Notes under the pieces: model-generated
Seen by the model: only the letters and a program-made list of their open reading frames with translations
What the model was told of the DNA's origin: nothing
Databases searched by the model: none
Source of the DNA: Ilyonectria destructans
Lineage: Eukaryota > Ascomycota > Sordariomycetes > Hypocreales > Nectriaceae
Direction: 5' to 3'
Length of the DNA stretch: 64,000 bases
NCBI GenBank assembly: GCA_020740775.1
Contig: JAHEWK010000007.1
Coordinates: 1,302,001-1,366,000 of the forward strand
Translations under genes and position numbers: made by a program
Shown here: in pieces, positions 19,841 to 30,988 of the stretch
Layout: the number at the start of each line of letters is the position of its first letter
Numbering within the stretch: position 1 is the stretch's first letter

Positions 19841-20980
19841 AAAATGCGAGTTGAAGAATATCAATGAATAAGACTCCACCACTCAAGTTTCGCACCCAGA
19901 CCATGACGGCCATCAATTCTTGAAATCATGGATCTAACCAATCGTACCACAACGCACATGACTAAATCAGAGGTCAATTAATCCTAAATTAGCTCAATTA
20001 TAGCTACAACTAGTGTGGGACGTGTAGTCAATCGGTTCACAATTAACGTCTCCCGTAAAGCTGAGATGTCAGCTTCCAAGCCTCTGGGGAAAAAAGAAAA
20101 AAAAGAACCCACCAACTGCAACTCCTACGATATATCTCAGGAGTACAAACAATGCTTACCTAGTGTACCATAGCAGTCTAAGATAACTCGGGCTACTACT
20201 GGCGTTAAAGCTATTAAGGGATTGCGAATATTGGATGAATGGTAGGGAGGTATGCTGTTTCGCTAGCTAGACGTCCATGAGGCCCTGATCTGCTCGTCCT
20301 CAAACCGAAAACCGAAAAGTACAAAAGCACATTTCAGATGCATAAGCGGCCGTGCTATACCCAATGTACCTTTCCACCGTTGGTCGCAAAATAAGAGTCC
20401 AGATTAGAATAGAATTACCCAGATATAGCAGCTCTTTCTATACTGTCTTTTTATTTCTGCTATAACAAAAGGGGAACTTGCGTTATTCGCCAAAATAATC
20501 ACGCCCACCCACACGATCCTTGTAGTGTGGAAGAATCACCCACTGCGCTGGAGGAACTGTCAAGGGCACCAATAGTGGTAGCACATAGAAGCAGCTTGAG
20601 AAGAGTGAAAAAGGGCGTCAGCATAGCCACTTACTCTGAGTAGGTCGGAACAAGAACGCGCAAAATGCAGTATTGGGAGGTTTGAATTGAGATCCAAAAG
20701 AAGCAAGCAGCTATAAGCTATTTAAACAAACTTAAAGCCACCTCTCATAGCCTCTACTGTTCAGTATTGTATGTAGTACGTTCTTGCTGTAGACCCAGGC
20801 GCCGGTCCGTACTGGAGGCTTTCGGAAGTCCGTCAGGGGGTTCTGGGCTCTTGTGAGGAAGCACGGCTAAAACCGAGAGGACCTCAGTCCAAATTACCCT
20901 CATTGAGTTAATTGACAGGTTACAAACGGAGCTGCTCGTCGGCTGATACGATATTCACTTCTAGACTTGAGTAGAATAAC
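19841..20980. other. intergenic region, no supported gene
   Basis: About 1.1 kb after the Zn2Cys6 gene with stop codons in all frames and moderate A+T. I recognise neither a gene nor a known element. It leads into the minisatellite at 20981. Confidence 0.5.
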
Positions 20981-21333
20981 GGCCAACATCTTGAATGGAA
21001 TAAGATTAAGCGAACCCTCCAGACTTGTTACAACGATATTCCCAGCCACGTCACCTCGGGTCAGCCGTCTATCACAACAAACATCTCCACTAGAATACTA
21101 TTAAGCGAAACTTCAACCCTTGATATAACAATATTCCCAGCTACAGCCTCGGTTCATCCGTCTATCTATAACCTTACACCCTTGCTATCACAATATTCTT
21201 AGCCACGTCACCTCGGATGATCCGTTTGTCTATAACAACCAACATCTTGAATGTAATAAGATTAAGCTAACCTTCCATTCTTGCTACCAACAATAATCCC
21301 AGCTACATCACCTCAGGCCGTCCGTCATAATCC
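20981..21333. repeat. minisatellite, roughly 95-bp unit, about 3.7 copies
   Basis: Units begin at about 20981, 21079, 21173 (partial) and 21237. Each contains the order AACATCTTGAAT, ATTAAGCGAA, CTTGnTAnnAACAATAT, TCCCAGCnACnTCACCTCGG and CCGTCTATnnnAAC with 10-20 percent divergence. The last unit runs into the region just upstream of the small ORF at 21428. Confidence 0.7.
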
Positions 21334-21427
21334 TGGACTGGACAGGCTAACTGTCATACGACTATTATCCAACCTTTTCGAACATACGCCAAAATTAATC
21401 GCTCTCGAAAGACAGTCTGAGGCAGCC

Positions 21428-21916
21428 ATGCGTATCCACGAGGATTTAGATTTATGCTTCACCGATGTATCCAACTGGAACTGGAATACCGATCTCGTAC
21501 GAATCGCGCGGGACCGCGGCGCAGTGCAGCGATATTTTGAGGCCCTCGACCAAGGTTTTCTTGGCCAAGCAATTCGAGAGCGCTACGCCTTCGATGGCCA
21601 GGTCGGTCCAGACGGCATCGTTCGGGACACCGGAATGCGCATAGACGAACTTGTAATCAGCGACTTGCAAGAGTATCTAGACGAGGACGACGACCGCCTC
21701 GAGGCCACTAAAATGGTCTTGACTCAAGGACTTGCAAATATCCACGATCCTGGCATAGAGCTTGTGCGTACAATGATCAACATGATGGGCGCTGACCCTC
21801 CCGCTGTTCGGCGCAAAAGATCAATCAGGGCCCAGTTGCTTGAATTTCTGGAGGAACATGAGCTGGACCTTGACAAAGTCGACCTTTTGGTCGACATTTT
21901 GTTCGAAGAGGAATAA
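21428..21916 (+). CDS. small hypothetical protein, paralogue of the ORF at 22193
   Basis: A 162-residue acidic protein from the ATG at 21428. The same frame is open upstream into the minisatellite, but without an ATG. The central block QAIRERYAFDGQVGPDG is clearly related to QAIQERYVFNGQIETNT in the ORF at 22193, and flanking residues align (DWN/NWN, the AV..Y spacing), so the two are tandem paralogues. Here no signal peptide is found at the chosen start; either it was lost or an upstream exon has been missed. The C-terminal half is strongly charged and ends in a helix rich in Leu, Asp and Glu (LLEFLEEHELDLDKVDLLVD). No known domain is recognised and I do not assign a function. Small size and location in a gene-poor, repeat-rich stretch would fit a lineage-specific or effector-like gene, but that is speculation. 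Confidence 0.5.
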   Translation: MRIHEDLDLCFTDVSNWNWNTDLVRIARDRGAVQRYFEALDQGFLGQAIRERYAFDGQVGPDGIVRDTGMRIDELVISDLQEYLDEDDDRLEATKMVLTQGLANIHDPGIELVRTMINMMGADPPAVRRKRSIRAQLLEFLEEHELDLDKVDLLVDILFEEE

Positions 21917-22192
21917 AGGTGCTTCTCCAGGTTAACAAGCACTAATCTGTTCGTGGGTAGTTTCGCTGTTGCTAGAGTATCATCATACTGGCTCCACCAA
22001 CAGTAGAACTGTTAGGTAGAACTTGGTGTCAAGACCAGGATCACCTGGAGTCCGTAATTACGCGTGATTAATTTTCTTGACAACTAGCGAGAAGATATAA
22101 ATTCATCGACGTCCCCTTTCGCTTTGAAGCTGGTCTCGTATGCTTTCGAGCGAGACACGCCACACCTATCTATTTTTCTAAATACCCACAAT

Positions 22193-22673
22193 ATGCGAAC
22201 CCTCTTATTTCTATGCGTACTCGCTACGACGGCGTCTGCTGAAGATCTGCTCTTTCTCGACGTGCCACAAGACGATTGGAATTGTTCTACCGTCGACGTC
22301 GCCTTGACTACCAACGCTTCTGCTGTGCAAAGCTATATGCACATGCTTGCCAGGGGATGGATTATACAGGCTATTCAGGAGCGCTATGTTTTTAATGGTC
22401 AGATCGAGACAAATACATCAGGCATAGACATCATTGGAACAACCGGTATCTATCGACGACTGTGACATACAAAAAGCTGGCATCAGAGGTGGGGATAATT
22501 ATCTTGAGGCACCTATGCCCCTTCAGCATCTTCAAAAGAAAAACAAGTCCAAGGCCATATTAGAAAGGCGTCAGGTTGTAGAAAGGTCTGTGTCCAGGTT
22601 AGGTCAACAAGTTGTTAGTATAATAAAGACACCGGTTTCTTTAGTGAAATTAGCAATAGTATTAAGTAGTTAG
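22193..22673 (+). pseudogene. truncated secreted paralogue of the 21428 ORF
   Basis: The frame from the ATG at 22193 starts with a good signal peptide (MRTLLFLCVLATTASA) and runs 90 residues to a TGA at 22465. Residues 18-75 align with the paralogue 0.7 kb upstream. Beyond about 22445 the similarity appears to continue in another frame (ISIDDCDIQ..., 22447-22600), consistent with a frameshift that truncated the protein, although a short secreted product could still be made. Together the pair suggests an ancestor with signal peptide plus C-terminal charged domain that has degenerated differently in each copy. Function unknown. Confidence 0.45.
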
Positions 22674-23720
22674 CTGAGGACTATTAATCTCTCCCCTTTA
22701 GTTATTATCTAATGTTACTTACGATCTAGCTGATCCTTTGCTATCTGAATCACTGCTGTTTATGTAATATAGAAAGGCGTGCTGGACAAGATCCCAGATG
22801 AAAATCTACCCTGCTTCGTACCTACCTCGCTTCTTCAACCCAGGGCGTCTCTGCATACATCAGAAGATGTTATTTCCGCGTTATGCTGGGTGTAGTCAAC
22901 AGGCGGGCGGCCCGATCCTATGTTTCGTTCTCCCTTTATGTTAGAACCTTCTTTCTTAAGCCGTCCAAAGGCCTGGTAGGGGCTATTGGATGTGCGGCGA
23001 TCCCCTAGAATGTAACCGCTATCCAGGCGAAATCCCGCGACAGCTATACCTGTTGCATCAGATACATGGAAATGATCATGTGTGCGAGAAGCTCTTGATA
23101 TTCTTCCTATCTAAAAGAGGGTCTTTTGGGTCAGTGATATAGACGAAGAGACTGATGATGACCTCGGATGACCTCGGACAGCCGAGAGGCTCCGGATCCT
23201 TCGGAGTCTTTGGCTTCAACTAGCTATTGATAAAATCAAGAAAAAACTAGGCCTAGGACTAGCTAGATGGCGAGGCCGGTGACGAGGCAAGTGGCGATGG
23301 ACGCCTATGATGACAGAAGGAAAGCTTCACTACCGTCACAACCGCGGAAATCCGATATCCCGATACATGTGACAATACCCCAAACCGGAGCCCGTGCTGA
23401 GACTGGCGGTGCCTTGATGCTGGGCTGATCTAATATTCCGGCCTCTCCCGTCTTCGGCGACTGTCTCAATTTATCAGCCATGCAATTTCTGTGATTTATT
23501 TATGATATTAGTAAGTGTCTGATGAAAGAGTGTTTCTTCAAGTAATATGCACCTTGCCAGGAGAAGGTAAGAAGAATAGAGTATACTACCAAAAATATAA
23601 TCACTTCCAATAGTTCCTGCTGATTGCAAAGATCATTTTAACCCAAAATGCTCCATTAGGCTTTGGGGAACCTGAAAGATTTAGGAAGACAAGACATAGA
23701 ATAAAAAGGAACAAAAAGAA
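22674..23720. other. gene-free stretch, no recognised element
   Basis: Stops in all frames and no protein motif. No repeat was recognised by eye. Confidence 0.45.
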
Positions 23721-23839
23721 ACATACAACAGCGAGGATTCCCCGGTCGTCACCGACCCGAGTACTAATTCGCCGCTTCTCAGCTTGACTAAGGGAGAGCG
23801 GACGGGATCCCGTATTTTCTAAGAGCTATGGTCGTATGT
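23721..23839 (-). rRNA. 5S ribosomal RNA
   Basis: On the minus strand the 119-base segment starts ACATACGACCATAG and ends CTGTTGTATGT, the pairing ends of fungal 5S rRNA. It contains the conserved GGGATCCCGTCCGCTCTCCC and GGGTCGGTGACGACC segments, including the internal Pol III control region. A T-rich terminator (TTTCTTTTT) follows. The copy at 38483 on the opposite strand is identical over the full length. Filamentous ascomycetes typically have dispersed 5S genes of several sequence types, so isolated copies are expected. Confidence 0.93.
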
Positions 23840-24950
23840 GCTTGGAGGTGAAGTACAACCCGCTTTTAAGCCCGGCATTTAGTATTGTATGCACCATAAT
23901 CGTACAGGAATAATTATAGGACTGCAGTGGCTGTTTTAAGTACTGGATTTATCAAATCGAGCTAGGCAACTCTAGCAGTTTTATACAACCGAGCCTAGTG
24001 GAGACCGGGTACTAGATAGTGGATGAGTTAATCATATAGGTCGGATGCCGACGAGTAGCGAGGCATACTAGGCGAAGAAACCAAGCCTCCGGAGGACAAT
24101 TATAATGGAAAACTAGCAGTGGAATAAAATATTAACTTGCAGTGCTGTTGCGCATAGAAAGACAAGCGGGTGTGCCCTTTAGACTCCTGAAGGCAGTGTC
24201 GTAGATAATCCTAACCCCCGCGTAATGTCACACATAAGCACCCAGCAAATAGGGTCCTTGTATAAGTAAACTGTATATTGTAAAGCCAGCCAAACTATCT
24301 CTTGTTTATATTTGGAGGTAACTCCATCAACGTTGACCTAGTTACCGTTGTGTTAATCTCAAGACGGCACAGTTGCCTCTCGGTAATCTAGACTTCAACG
24401 GGAGAGCCTTCGGCTTGCAAGTTACAGTCAAAGTGCATAAATAAGCGCTTCCATTCAGGCTCAAAGCGTACGTGAATCCACCCTTGTAGCATTGAATAGT
24501 CTACTAAGAATTTATGTGAGCCCCGGAATTTGCAAGTATCTCACACCCACGGTCTCCCTGTAGCAGATTTTCTTATGCAATTGGTTTGTTTGCGCCAGAA
24601 GCTAGAACCACAACGGCACGGGAGAATGTTCAATCCCCAAATGCATAGTTCAACTAACTATAGCTTATAACTTACTTGACATGTTTAGCTACAGCGCTCG
24701 CAGTTCCTTCTCTAACACAATAGAGAGGATGTCAAGAACTGTTGGTATCAACTGACTCATGTAGCCCTCCGCAACTAAGGAAGGCATGCAATTGGAACGA
24801 ATAGAAGAAAAAGATCGAATCGACTTCAGGCTAATCGAGACGAACCGACCTGGAATTCGACGCGGGAGTCTCACTCAGCAACTGCATCCTACACAACCAA
24901 AACACAGTGGATGCAAGCAACAGTTCCCTCATCAACGAAACAAAAAGAAT
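23840..24950. other. gene-free stretch between 5S rRNA and tRNA
   Basis: No gene is supported. A 20-base segment at 24044-24063 recurs inverted at 31286-31305, suggesting small remnants of a shared element. The rest is non-coding with stops in all frames. Confidence 0.45.
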
Positions 24951-25053
24951 GTCGGTGGAGAGGCTCGAACTCTCGACCTTTGGATGTCCCTGGCCTAAGG
25001 CCAAGTCATATGTTATATGAGACCAACGCTCTAACCAACTGAGCCACACCGAC
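24951..25053 (-). tRNA. tRNA-Met (CAU), with intron
   Basis: Read on the minus strand, the 7-bp acceptor stem GTCGGTG/CACCGAC encloses a D arm (GCTCAGTTGGTTAGAGC), an anticodon arm TTGGT-CTCATA and a T arm (GAGAG-TTCGAGC-CTCTC). The anticodon is CAT. About 30 bases lie between position 37 and the 3' side of the anticodon stem (ATCCAA), the canonical place for a nuclear tRNA intron. The T.T pair at the base of the anticodon loop and the overall sequence match elongator tRNA-Met, not the initiator. Confidence 0.9.
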
Positions 25054-25195
25054 GGAAGAACTTGGTGAAGTGCTAATCCCTTTCCGGATTTCTGTTTACG
25101 CTGGTTTTCTCGACTGGCTTTATAGCTTCAGTCTGAATCGTCTACGCTGTTTATAATTATGCGCCTCTATCCCTTCTAGATAATGTATATCCTCT

Positions 25196-26710
25196 TTAAA
25201 GATGATACTCTTCGGACCTGTTCACCTTCACGCCCCGCCTTTCCCAAACGCCGGTGATTCCCATGTCTGCTAATCCACTAGATTCGGTTAGTAATTTGTT
25301 TGGAGGTCATCATTTTCCATTAAGGGACTTACTCGTCCTTCCAGGTGATAACAGGCTCGGTGGCACCACTCTTGGTATCAGGGTTCCGGAAGATCATGTT
25401 CTTCGTCTGTTCACGCAATTAGTCTTTCACCTTTGTATTTTGTGAGAAAGTATTCTTACCAGGCCCAGGGTAAGATGAATAGCAGGAGGTGTCACGGTGA
25501 TATGTTCGCTGGGTTGGCGGCCAGCAATCATTGCAAGAATGTTGTCAGCGACGACTCGGGCTTGTCCCGCACCAGGACGAGCGGCTTTGTGAGCCCCGCT
25601 GTCGGCGATATCGCCGGCGGCAAAGAAGTTGGGGTATTTGGGGTCCTTGAATTGCAGAGTTGGGAGGACATTGATAAATCCATTCGTGGGGCTGATGAGT
25701 GAGCTGTCGGGGGATGGCTCAAGCGTCGCCAGGAACTGGGTGTTTGGGGTCTGGCCTGTGGCAGCAATAACAAAGTCGGTCGGAACCTTGCGGCCGTCCT
25801 TCAGTTCCAGCTCAAAGTTGGATCCATCGTTGGGGAAGCCACCCGAAGGGACAACTGCACGGGTGCCAGTGATCACGCTGTTATAGGCAGGTTAGTTCTA
25901 TCGACATTGTAGACCGTTTCGCCGATGCTTACCTCACTCCGAGTTCTGTGAAGCGGTCTCTGATAATTTGATCCATCTTAGGGTGATAGAGCTGCATTAT
26001 TCGGTCTCGTGAGTGGACCAGAGTCACGCTCTTCTCTGGGTAGATTTCCTTCAGGTCTGTGGCCATTTGCACACCCACGGCTCCACCGCCCACAATGACA
26101 ATGGCCTTGGCGTTCTTGACTCCTTGTTGATAAGCTTTAAAGTAGTTGATCGATAAGGGCTTTTCGTCATGCTCCATGGAGCCAGGGGGCGAGAGACGCG
26201 TACCCGTCGTGACAACAGCATACTCGAATGGGACCTTGTTAGACCCTTGCCAATCTCTATCGAGGACAACATGGTCCGACGCGAGAGATATAGCCCGGGC
26301 CCGAATCACGGCGTGCTGAGACGGGTCTGAGGCAGAGGAGAATGCCCCAGAATAGGGAATGAAGGCCTTGTGCTCATGGCTTGGCAAGATCGCAAATCGG
26401 GGCTGTGGGGTCAGTCAGAATGCATGCCAAGACTACCTCATCACAACGACTCACAAACGCGAACAGATGGTGGAAATGGCTGTGCGGCTCTACCAGGAGT
26501 ACCTGTAGTTCAATATTAGAATTCTGTTTCAATGAGTCCCATATGGGTGATTGAATTACCCGATGAGTCTTGGGCAGAGCGGCCGTCAGCTCTTTCACCG
26601 CTGCCTGCAAATACTGGTTAGCGGTCGCACTGAAAATGGGGAATCTCAGAACCCACCAGCCCGACATACGAGCCGCCAAGAACGACGACGTTTTTGAGTG
26701 GAACGGCCAT
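25196..26710 (-). CDS. FAD/NAD(P)-dependent oxidoreductase, AIF/AMID-like (pyridine nucleotide-disulphide family)
   Basis: Start at 26710 (MAVPLKNVVVLGGSYVG). Several introns: near 26650, 26550, 26430-26390, 25870-25930, 25400-25447 and a last one about 25276-25336. After the last intron the C-terminus reads ..GITGVWERRGVKVNR and stops at 25196. Features are the N-terminal FAD Rossmann motif (GGSYVG), a second NAD(P)-binding motif (IVGGGAVGVQMA), TGQTPNTQFL and the FAD-contacting FFAAGDIAD near the end. Total length is about 375-390 residues, typical of fungal AIF-like (AMID) NADH oxidoreductases, which reduce quinones and are linked to mitochondria or stress-related cell death. Ending the gene at the first TAA after 25400 would cut off a well-spliced final exon. 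Its neighbours SDR and Zn2Cys6 factor may be co-regulated. Confidence 0.88.
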
Positions 26711-27536
26711 GTTGATGTCTAGATTATCGTCTTTGTGGGGTAATGGGGCAGTTTGTCTTAATTTAACGAAGTAAAACGACCAGAATCCCAAAAATAGAAG
26801 GATCCCAATGCAGCTTCTTCTGCCGTAGTCGCTGTGCAGAGGCCTTTTATGTCTCCTGCGGATATCCGGATTTACGGATTTACGGAGATCCGACTTAGGG
26901 GCCGAGTTCGGTCTTTGCCGCGGTCGGCCTTTTAGTTGCTGTGCCTGTTGGACAGAAGATCCCGTCATTTTCGAGCATTACAAGACGTGAAATCATCGGG
27001 GTATTTATAATTGTTTCTTCAATTAGTGATTAAATCCGATATTGCCGAGCCTGGTCTTCAGATGGTGGCCATCTATTATGCGGGTGGTCGTGGCATGACG
27101 CGCGTCAACGCAAGAATTTCGCTGTCACGGCGACGACATTGGTACAGGATTATGCTCTACTCACTCTTTAGATTCCTTTTATTTGACAACTGTATCCTCA
27201 AAATTATACACAAAATCTTCGTTTCCCAGATTGGTCCTGTCAATTTATCCCCGCCTCAACTCCCGACTAAAGTGCCGGTGACTCTAGGGTAGCTTCAAAT
27301 AGTGGTCCCGACTTCATCTGCCGAGCTGGTCGGAATGTGGAGGGCATTACAAATCATTTGCCACAAGGAACGGCGAACCATTGAGGAGTTGAGAAGTCTA
27401 GGCTAAGTTAAGCCACGTTTAGAACGAAGAGCGAGAACGGAGACGACAAAGCGATTGATTTTCTAACGTGCTAAAGTTGTGATCGCTGCTTCTAGAGTTC
27501 ATATTTTGAAGAAGCTAGCATTTGTTGGTCGATTGT
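26711..27536. other. intergenic region between oxidoreductase and SDR genes
   Basis: The promoter of the AIF-like gene and the 3' flank of the SDR. The frame at 27011-27292 has no motif and is probably chance. Confidence 0.45.
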
Positions 27537-28591
27537 CTAAAGACCTTTCACTCCAACCTTTAGCAGCCACGGGTCCGCCTCAAGCTCAGCCTTGATCTTG
27601 CTCGACGCCAAGTCATTCACATCCCAGGTTGACCAAACAAAACGGCCATGTAGGAACCGAGCCTCCGACGATGCGGCCCAGACAGCGAATTGACCGGGTA
27701 AGTTTTCTAACATATTTAGCAAAGTTGTACCTTACTAGGATAGTGAGGCATACCATCGGTCCAAGGCAGAGTGTCCCTAGTGTACCCTGCTGTTGCTGCC
27801 GCTTCTGTGAATACAATAGAAGGGTGGAAACTGAGTACTTGCATCGCATCCGATGGAGTGTCGCGTGCGATTTGTTGGAGTACGCAGGTGAACGAGTTTT
27901 TGGTCAGCTGGTACCCGGGCATCTGGGGCGCGCTGTCCCAACAATGGATGTCTTGTGTTGAGACATAAATGCAATACTAGGTTCATGGCGCCAACTGTCA
28001 GTCCTCAAGAAGATAAATAACCGCGTAGTAGCTGATCAGTGACTTTACCTTTTGTCCGGAGTGGTTGGGTTGCTTGTAAAACCTCTCGACCAAGTACAAC
28101 GGGGCTCGTACGTTCGCCTCGAAGTCTTGCCAGAGCCTGTCAGTACCCTGATCCAGAATAGTTTTAAGCTCCGGCTGATGCACTGCATTCAAAATGAGGA
28201 CATCGAAGGTGATGGAATCCTTTTCAAACTTGTCGTAGACGGCTTGCGCCTCCGCTCGGTTGAAGATGTCACATGTTTTGCCGATAACTTCGGTATTGGG
28301 GTAAGCCCCGTGAAGTTTGGAAGCCGATTCCTGGAGAACCTCGGAACGGCGGCCCAAGATGACGACCTTGGATGCACCAGCTTCACAAAAGTTTCTGGCA
28401 ATGGCATGGCCGATGCCGGTAGAGCCGCCGCAGACTAAGACCGTCTTTCCCGTCTGTGCCAACTCGGGTCGAAGGGGAGAGATGGCCTCATAGGGCTCAC
28501 TGTGTATCTTCTATTTGCCGATTATTTAAGCATGGTATCCCAGGATAAGAGATAGGGCAGTAAAACTCACCACTGAATGTCCGTTGAACAT
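27537..28591 (-). CDS. short-chain dehydrogenase/reductase (SDR)
   Basis: Exon 1 is 28571-28591 (MFNGHSV). Exon 2 runs from 28507 and contains the cofactor motif CGGSTGIGHAIA and the strand LILNAVH. After an intron ending CCTAG near 27968, the third exon carries the active-site Y-x3-K as YQLTK in a PGYQLTKNSF context and FHPSIVFTE. A last exon after an intron with GTATGC donor gives ENLPGQFAVWAAS and the C-terminus WLLKVGVKGL, stop at 27537. Length is about 290 residues, normal for classical SDRs. The usual catalytic Ser lies at the start of exon 3 (YVSTQDIH). It is a cytosolic NAD(P)H-dependent reductase or dehydrogenase with unknown substrate. It is divergent from the Zn2Cys6 gene at 28992, with 400 bases between them, suggesting a regulator-target pair. 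Confidence 0.87.
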
Positions 28592-28991
28592 GGCTTCTGT
28601 GGTCGATACTTGAACAAATGGTTGGAGTAAATCTTTCTTAGAATAATGAAAGGAACAAAGCTGGTGTTTGACTCACAAATTAGCTGGATATCATGAGCAT
28701 TAAATAGCAATTTGACACTCGACTTTTATCGAACATGACGATGACCTCGCCAATCCAGGATGTCGAGTATTCGTCCAAAAGAGGCTTAGTCTGCTTATGG
28801 TCTGTGTCTCTGACGTAGCAACCGGTTGGAGGTTTTTAGCGCTGACCGTCGACGATTCCCTGAACCTGTGAAATATCGCTTCTCCGGCCACCGCGTGTTC
28901 CCCCAGATATTCAATCGGCCAGCGCCACCTTCTTCAAGACTCCGGCTATTCCGGCTCTTTAGCTTGCCTTGAATTGCTTACCGACTGAAAA
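28592..28991. promoter_or_regulatory. divergent promoter of SDR and Zn2Cys6 gene
   Basis: A 400-bp region shared by two diverging genes. CGG triplets occur near 28860-28950, including CTCCGGCCACCGCG and ATCGGCCAGCG, as would suit a Zn2Cys6 regulator, but no convincing repeated site is evident. Confidence 0.35.
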
Positions 28992-30988
28992 ATGACGCTC
29001 AGTTCGTCCACACCGGCAGCGAGGGTCGCAGACGTGAGCGTGACGCTGAGGCCCCGAAAACCCTACTCCCGGAGCCGGACTGGATGTCTCACCTGCAGAC
29101 AGAAACACCTGAAATGCGATGAGAATCGGCCTTTCTGGTCCGTCAGCCCCGATATTTCCCTTTTTGGCCAAATAGCCGCCTCCCCTGCAGCCCATTCGTC
29201 TTGCGGGGGCATACGCAATATTTAGCTGCCGTGACGGATGTCGCTAACCATCCTGCTCCTAGTGCCAATTGTGTGAATGCAGACCGACCCTGCGAATATC
29301 CTATCATGGGGCTCCCTCTTCGCGAACGTCGGAAGAGGTGGCTACCAGGCGAGCAACAGCCTTGGACGGCGCCTCACACGTCACACATGCCCATTGTGGT
29401 GTCTTCTAAAGTGGACCCTTTTCATTGCCTCCCAAACGGCATGCCGTTTAGGTCATCCGAGCTTTTGCATTACTGTGAGTAACTACCTCTCTACGCGCTG
29501 GATGACAGAGTCATTGATATTGTGCCCCATGTAGTTTCAAAGTTGGAAAACCCAATTGGCTATGGCCTGACAAATAAACAGACCCATTGGTACGTATTCT
29601 CTCTGCCCCTCTCCTGGTAGCTTGTATTTGCTAACCACTTGATTCAGTCTATCCCTTGCGGTTCAAAGCCCAGATGCACTCCGTAATACTCTTCTCATTG
29701 CGGGATTACATTATGCTTGGAACTCAGGCCAACTGCGAAACTATGAGTCGACATTCTTCTTCCACAAAGTTGAAGCCATGCGCCTTGTCAACGGATGGCT
29801 GAAATCCCTCCAACCGAAGATGGTTGCGGTGTGTATTAGAGAGATATCCACACTCGCATTTACCGAGGTAAGAACTACGCAATGATCTCAGCTTGAAGAG
29901 TTATTAACACTGCGTAGTGCGGCCTGGGCGATCTGGCAACTGCTGAGACCCATCTTGACGGCCTCACAAGGCTCATGGACCTCCATGAGCCTGTTACTAT
30001 TCGAAACCGGCCCGAACTTGGCGTTGAAGATGAACTTGCCAACAGATACTTCATGCTGTCAGCTGAATCTCCACTTCTCACTACAGCCTCATTGATTGAC
30101 TAGATTGACAGGTCATACACCTTTGTACACGGCGTCAAAAGCCGACTCAAGGATATTATCGACACTATAGACCCCTTGGGAACTAACGTTAAGCTTGAAC
30201 CTTCCGAGGTTGAGTCACTCATGCATAAGTGGCATTTGGAAGAGGTTGATGGTTTAGAAACGAGGCTGAAGTCGATGACTCTGTTCCCTGCTTTTTTCAG
30301 CCCGCCTCCGCCGAGAACGGTGTTCCAAGACATTGACGGACTTCCAATAATTGAGACCTTGCGGCAGATGACAAAAATGGTGACTCTTAGTCGAAGACGA
30401 GACTGTGTCTCCCCGTCTGGCAATGGAGAGCCTCTGGATCAAGTTTGGCTCGAGGGCGCACCTACTAGGATGCTGCTTGCTTTTGTCAACTTACATTCGC
30501 AATCTATGTCCCACTCTGGCAAAATGATGATGGTATGCAATGCTTCAGACTACATGATGGCCTCATGGTCGGGAGTATTTTCAGCCGCAAGTCTTTATCT
30601 CCAGGCAGTATTGGTGTTGTGGAACGCTGGTCAGCCATTGGAACCCAGGCTGCATCGACGGGTGCTGCTCATTCTCAAGCAAGACCTAGATCGACTCGAT
30701 TACATGGAAGAGCCTGGAAATGCGGTGGCCTCAGACTTCTGGCTTTGGAGGGCTTTCTTGGGAGCCTTTAGCCTTGCAAGGCATCATAAATGCACACAAG
30801 AAATGGTGCAGACCCTCCAGCCGTATTTTGAAGATTTGATCGGGAGGTGGATCCTGAAAACGGGCATTACTGTATGGGCTAAAGCAAAAGAGCGATTGGC
30901 ATTGATTGTCTGGCCTGATGGCTTCCGGCACGACGATGTGGCGGAAGCGGTTTGGAACTGTGCGGTCCTGCAATTGACGCGAGGGTAA
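28992..30988 (+). CDS. Zn2Cys6 transcription factor
   Basis: Six exons (28992-29137, 29263-29474, 29535-29589, 29648-29867, 29918-30057, 30112-30988) total 1650 nt, 549 residues, with all phases consistent. The zinc cluster C-x2-C-x6-C-x6-C-x2-C-x6-C is split by intron 1: TGCLTCRQKHLKC, then CANCVNADRPC. The rest is a Fungal_trans_2-like helical region. The apparent TAA at 29480 is inside intron 2: splicing 29475-29534 joins LLHY to FSKLENPIG, so the gene is intact. Donors at 29138 (GTCCGT) and 30058 (GTCAGC) are weaker than usual. Probable regulator of the divergent SDR. Confidence 0.85.

Noticed and set aside
21281..21427. Extended start of the small ORF at 21428
   Set aside because: The longer frame begins with TTG inside the minisatellite and has no ATG before 21428.
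25337..25400. Stop directly after TWKDE as the end of the AIF-like gene
   Set aside because: The stop overlaps a GTAAGT donor; splicing to the acceptor near 25276 gives a family-like C-terminus ending at 25196.
29475..29534. In-frame TAA at 29480 suggesting the Zn2Cys6 gene at 28992 is broken
   Set aside because: A 60-bp intron with GTGAGT donor and GTAG acceptor removes it and keeps the phase (LLHY|FSKLENP).
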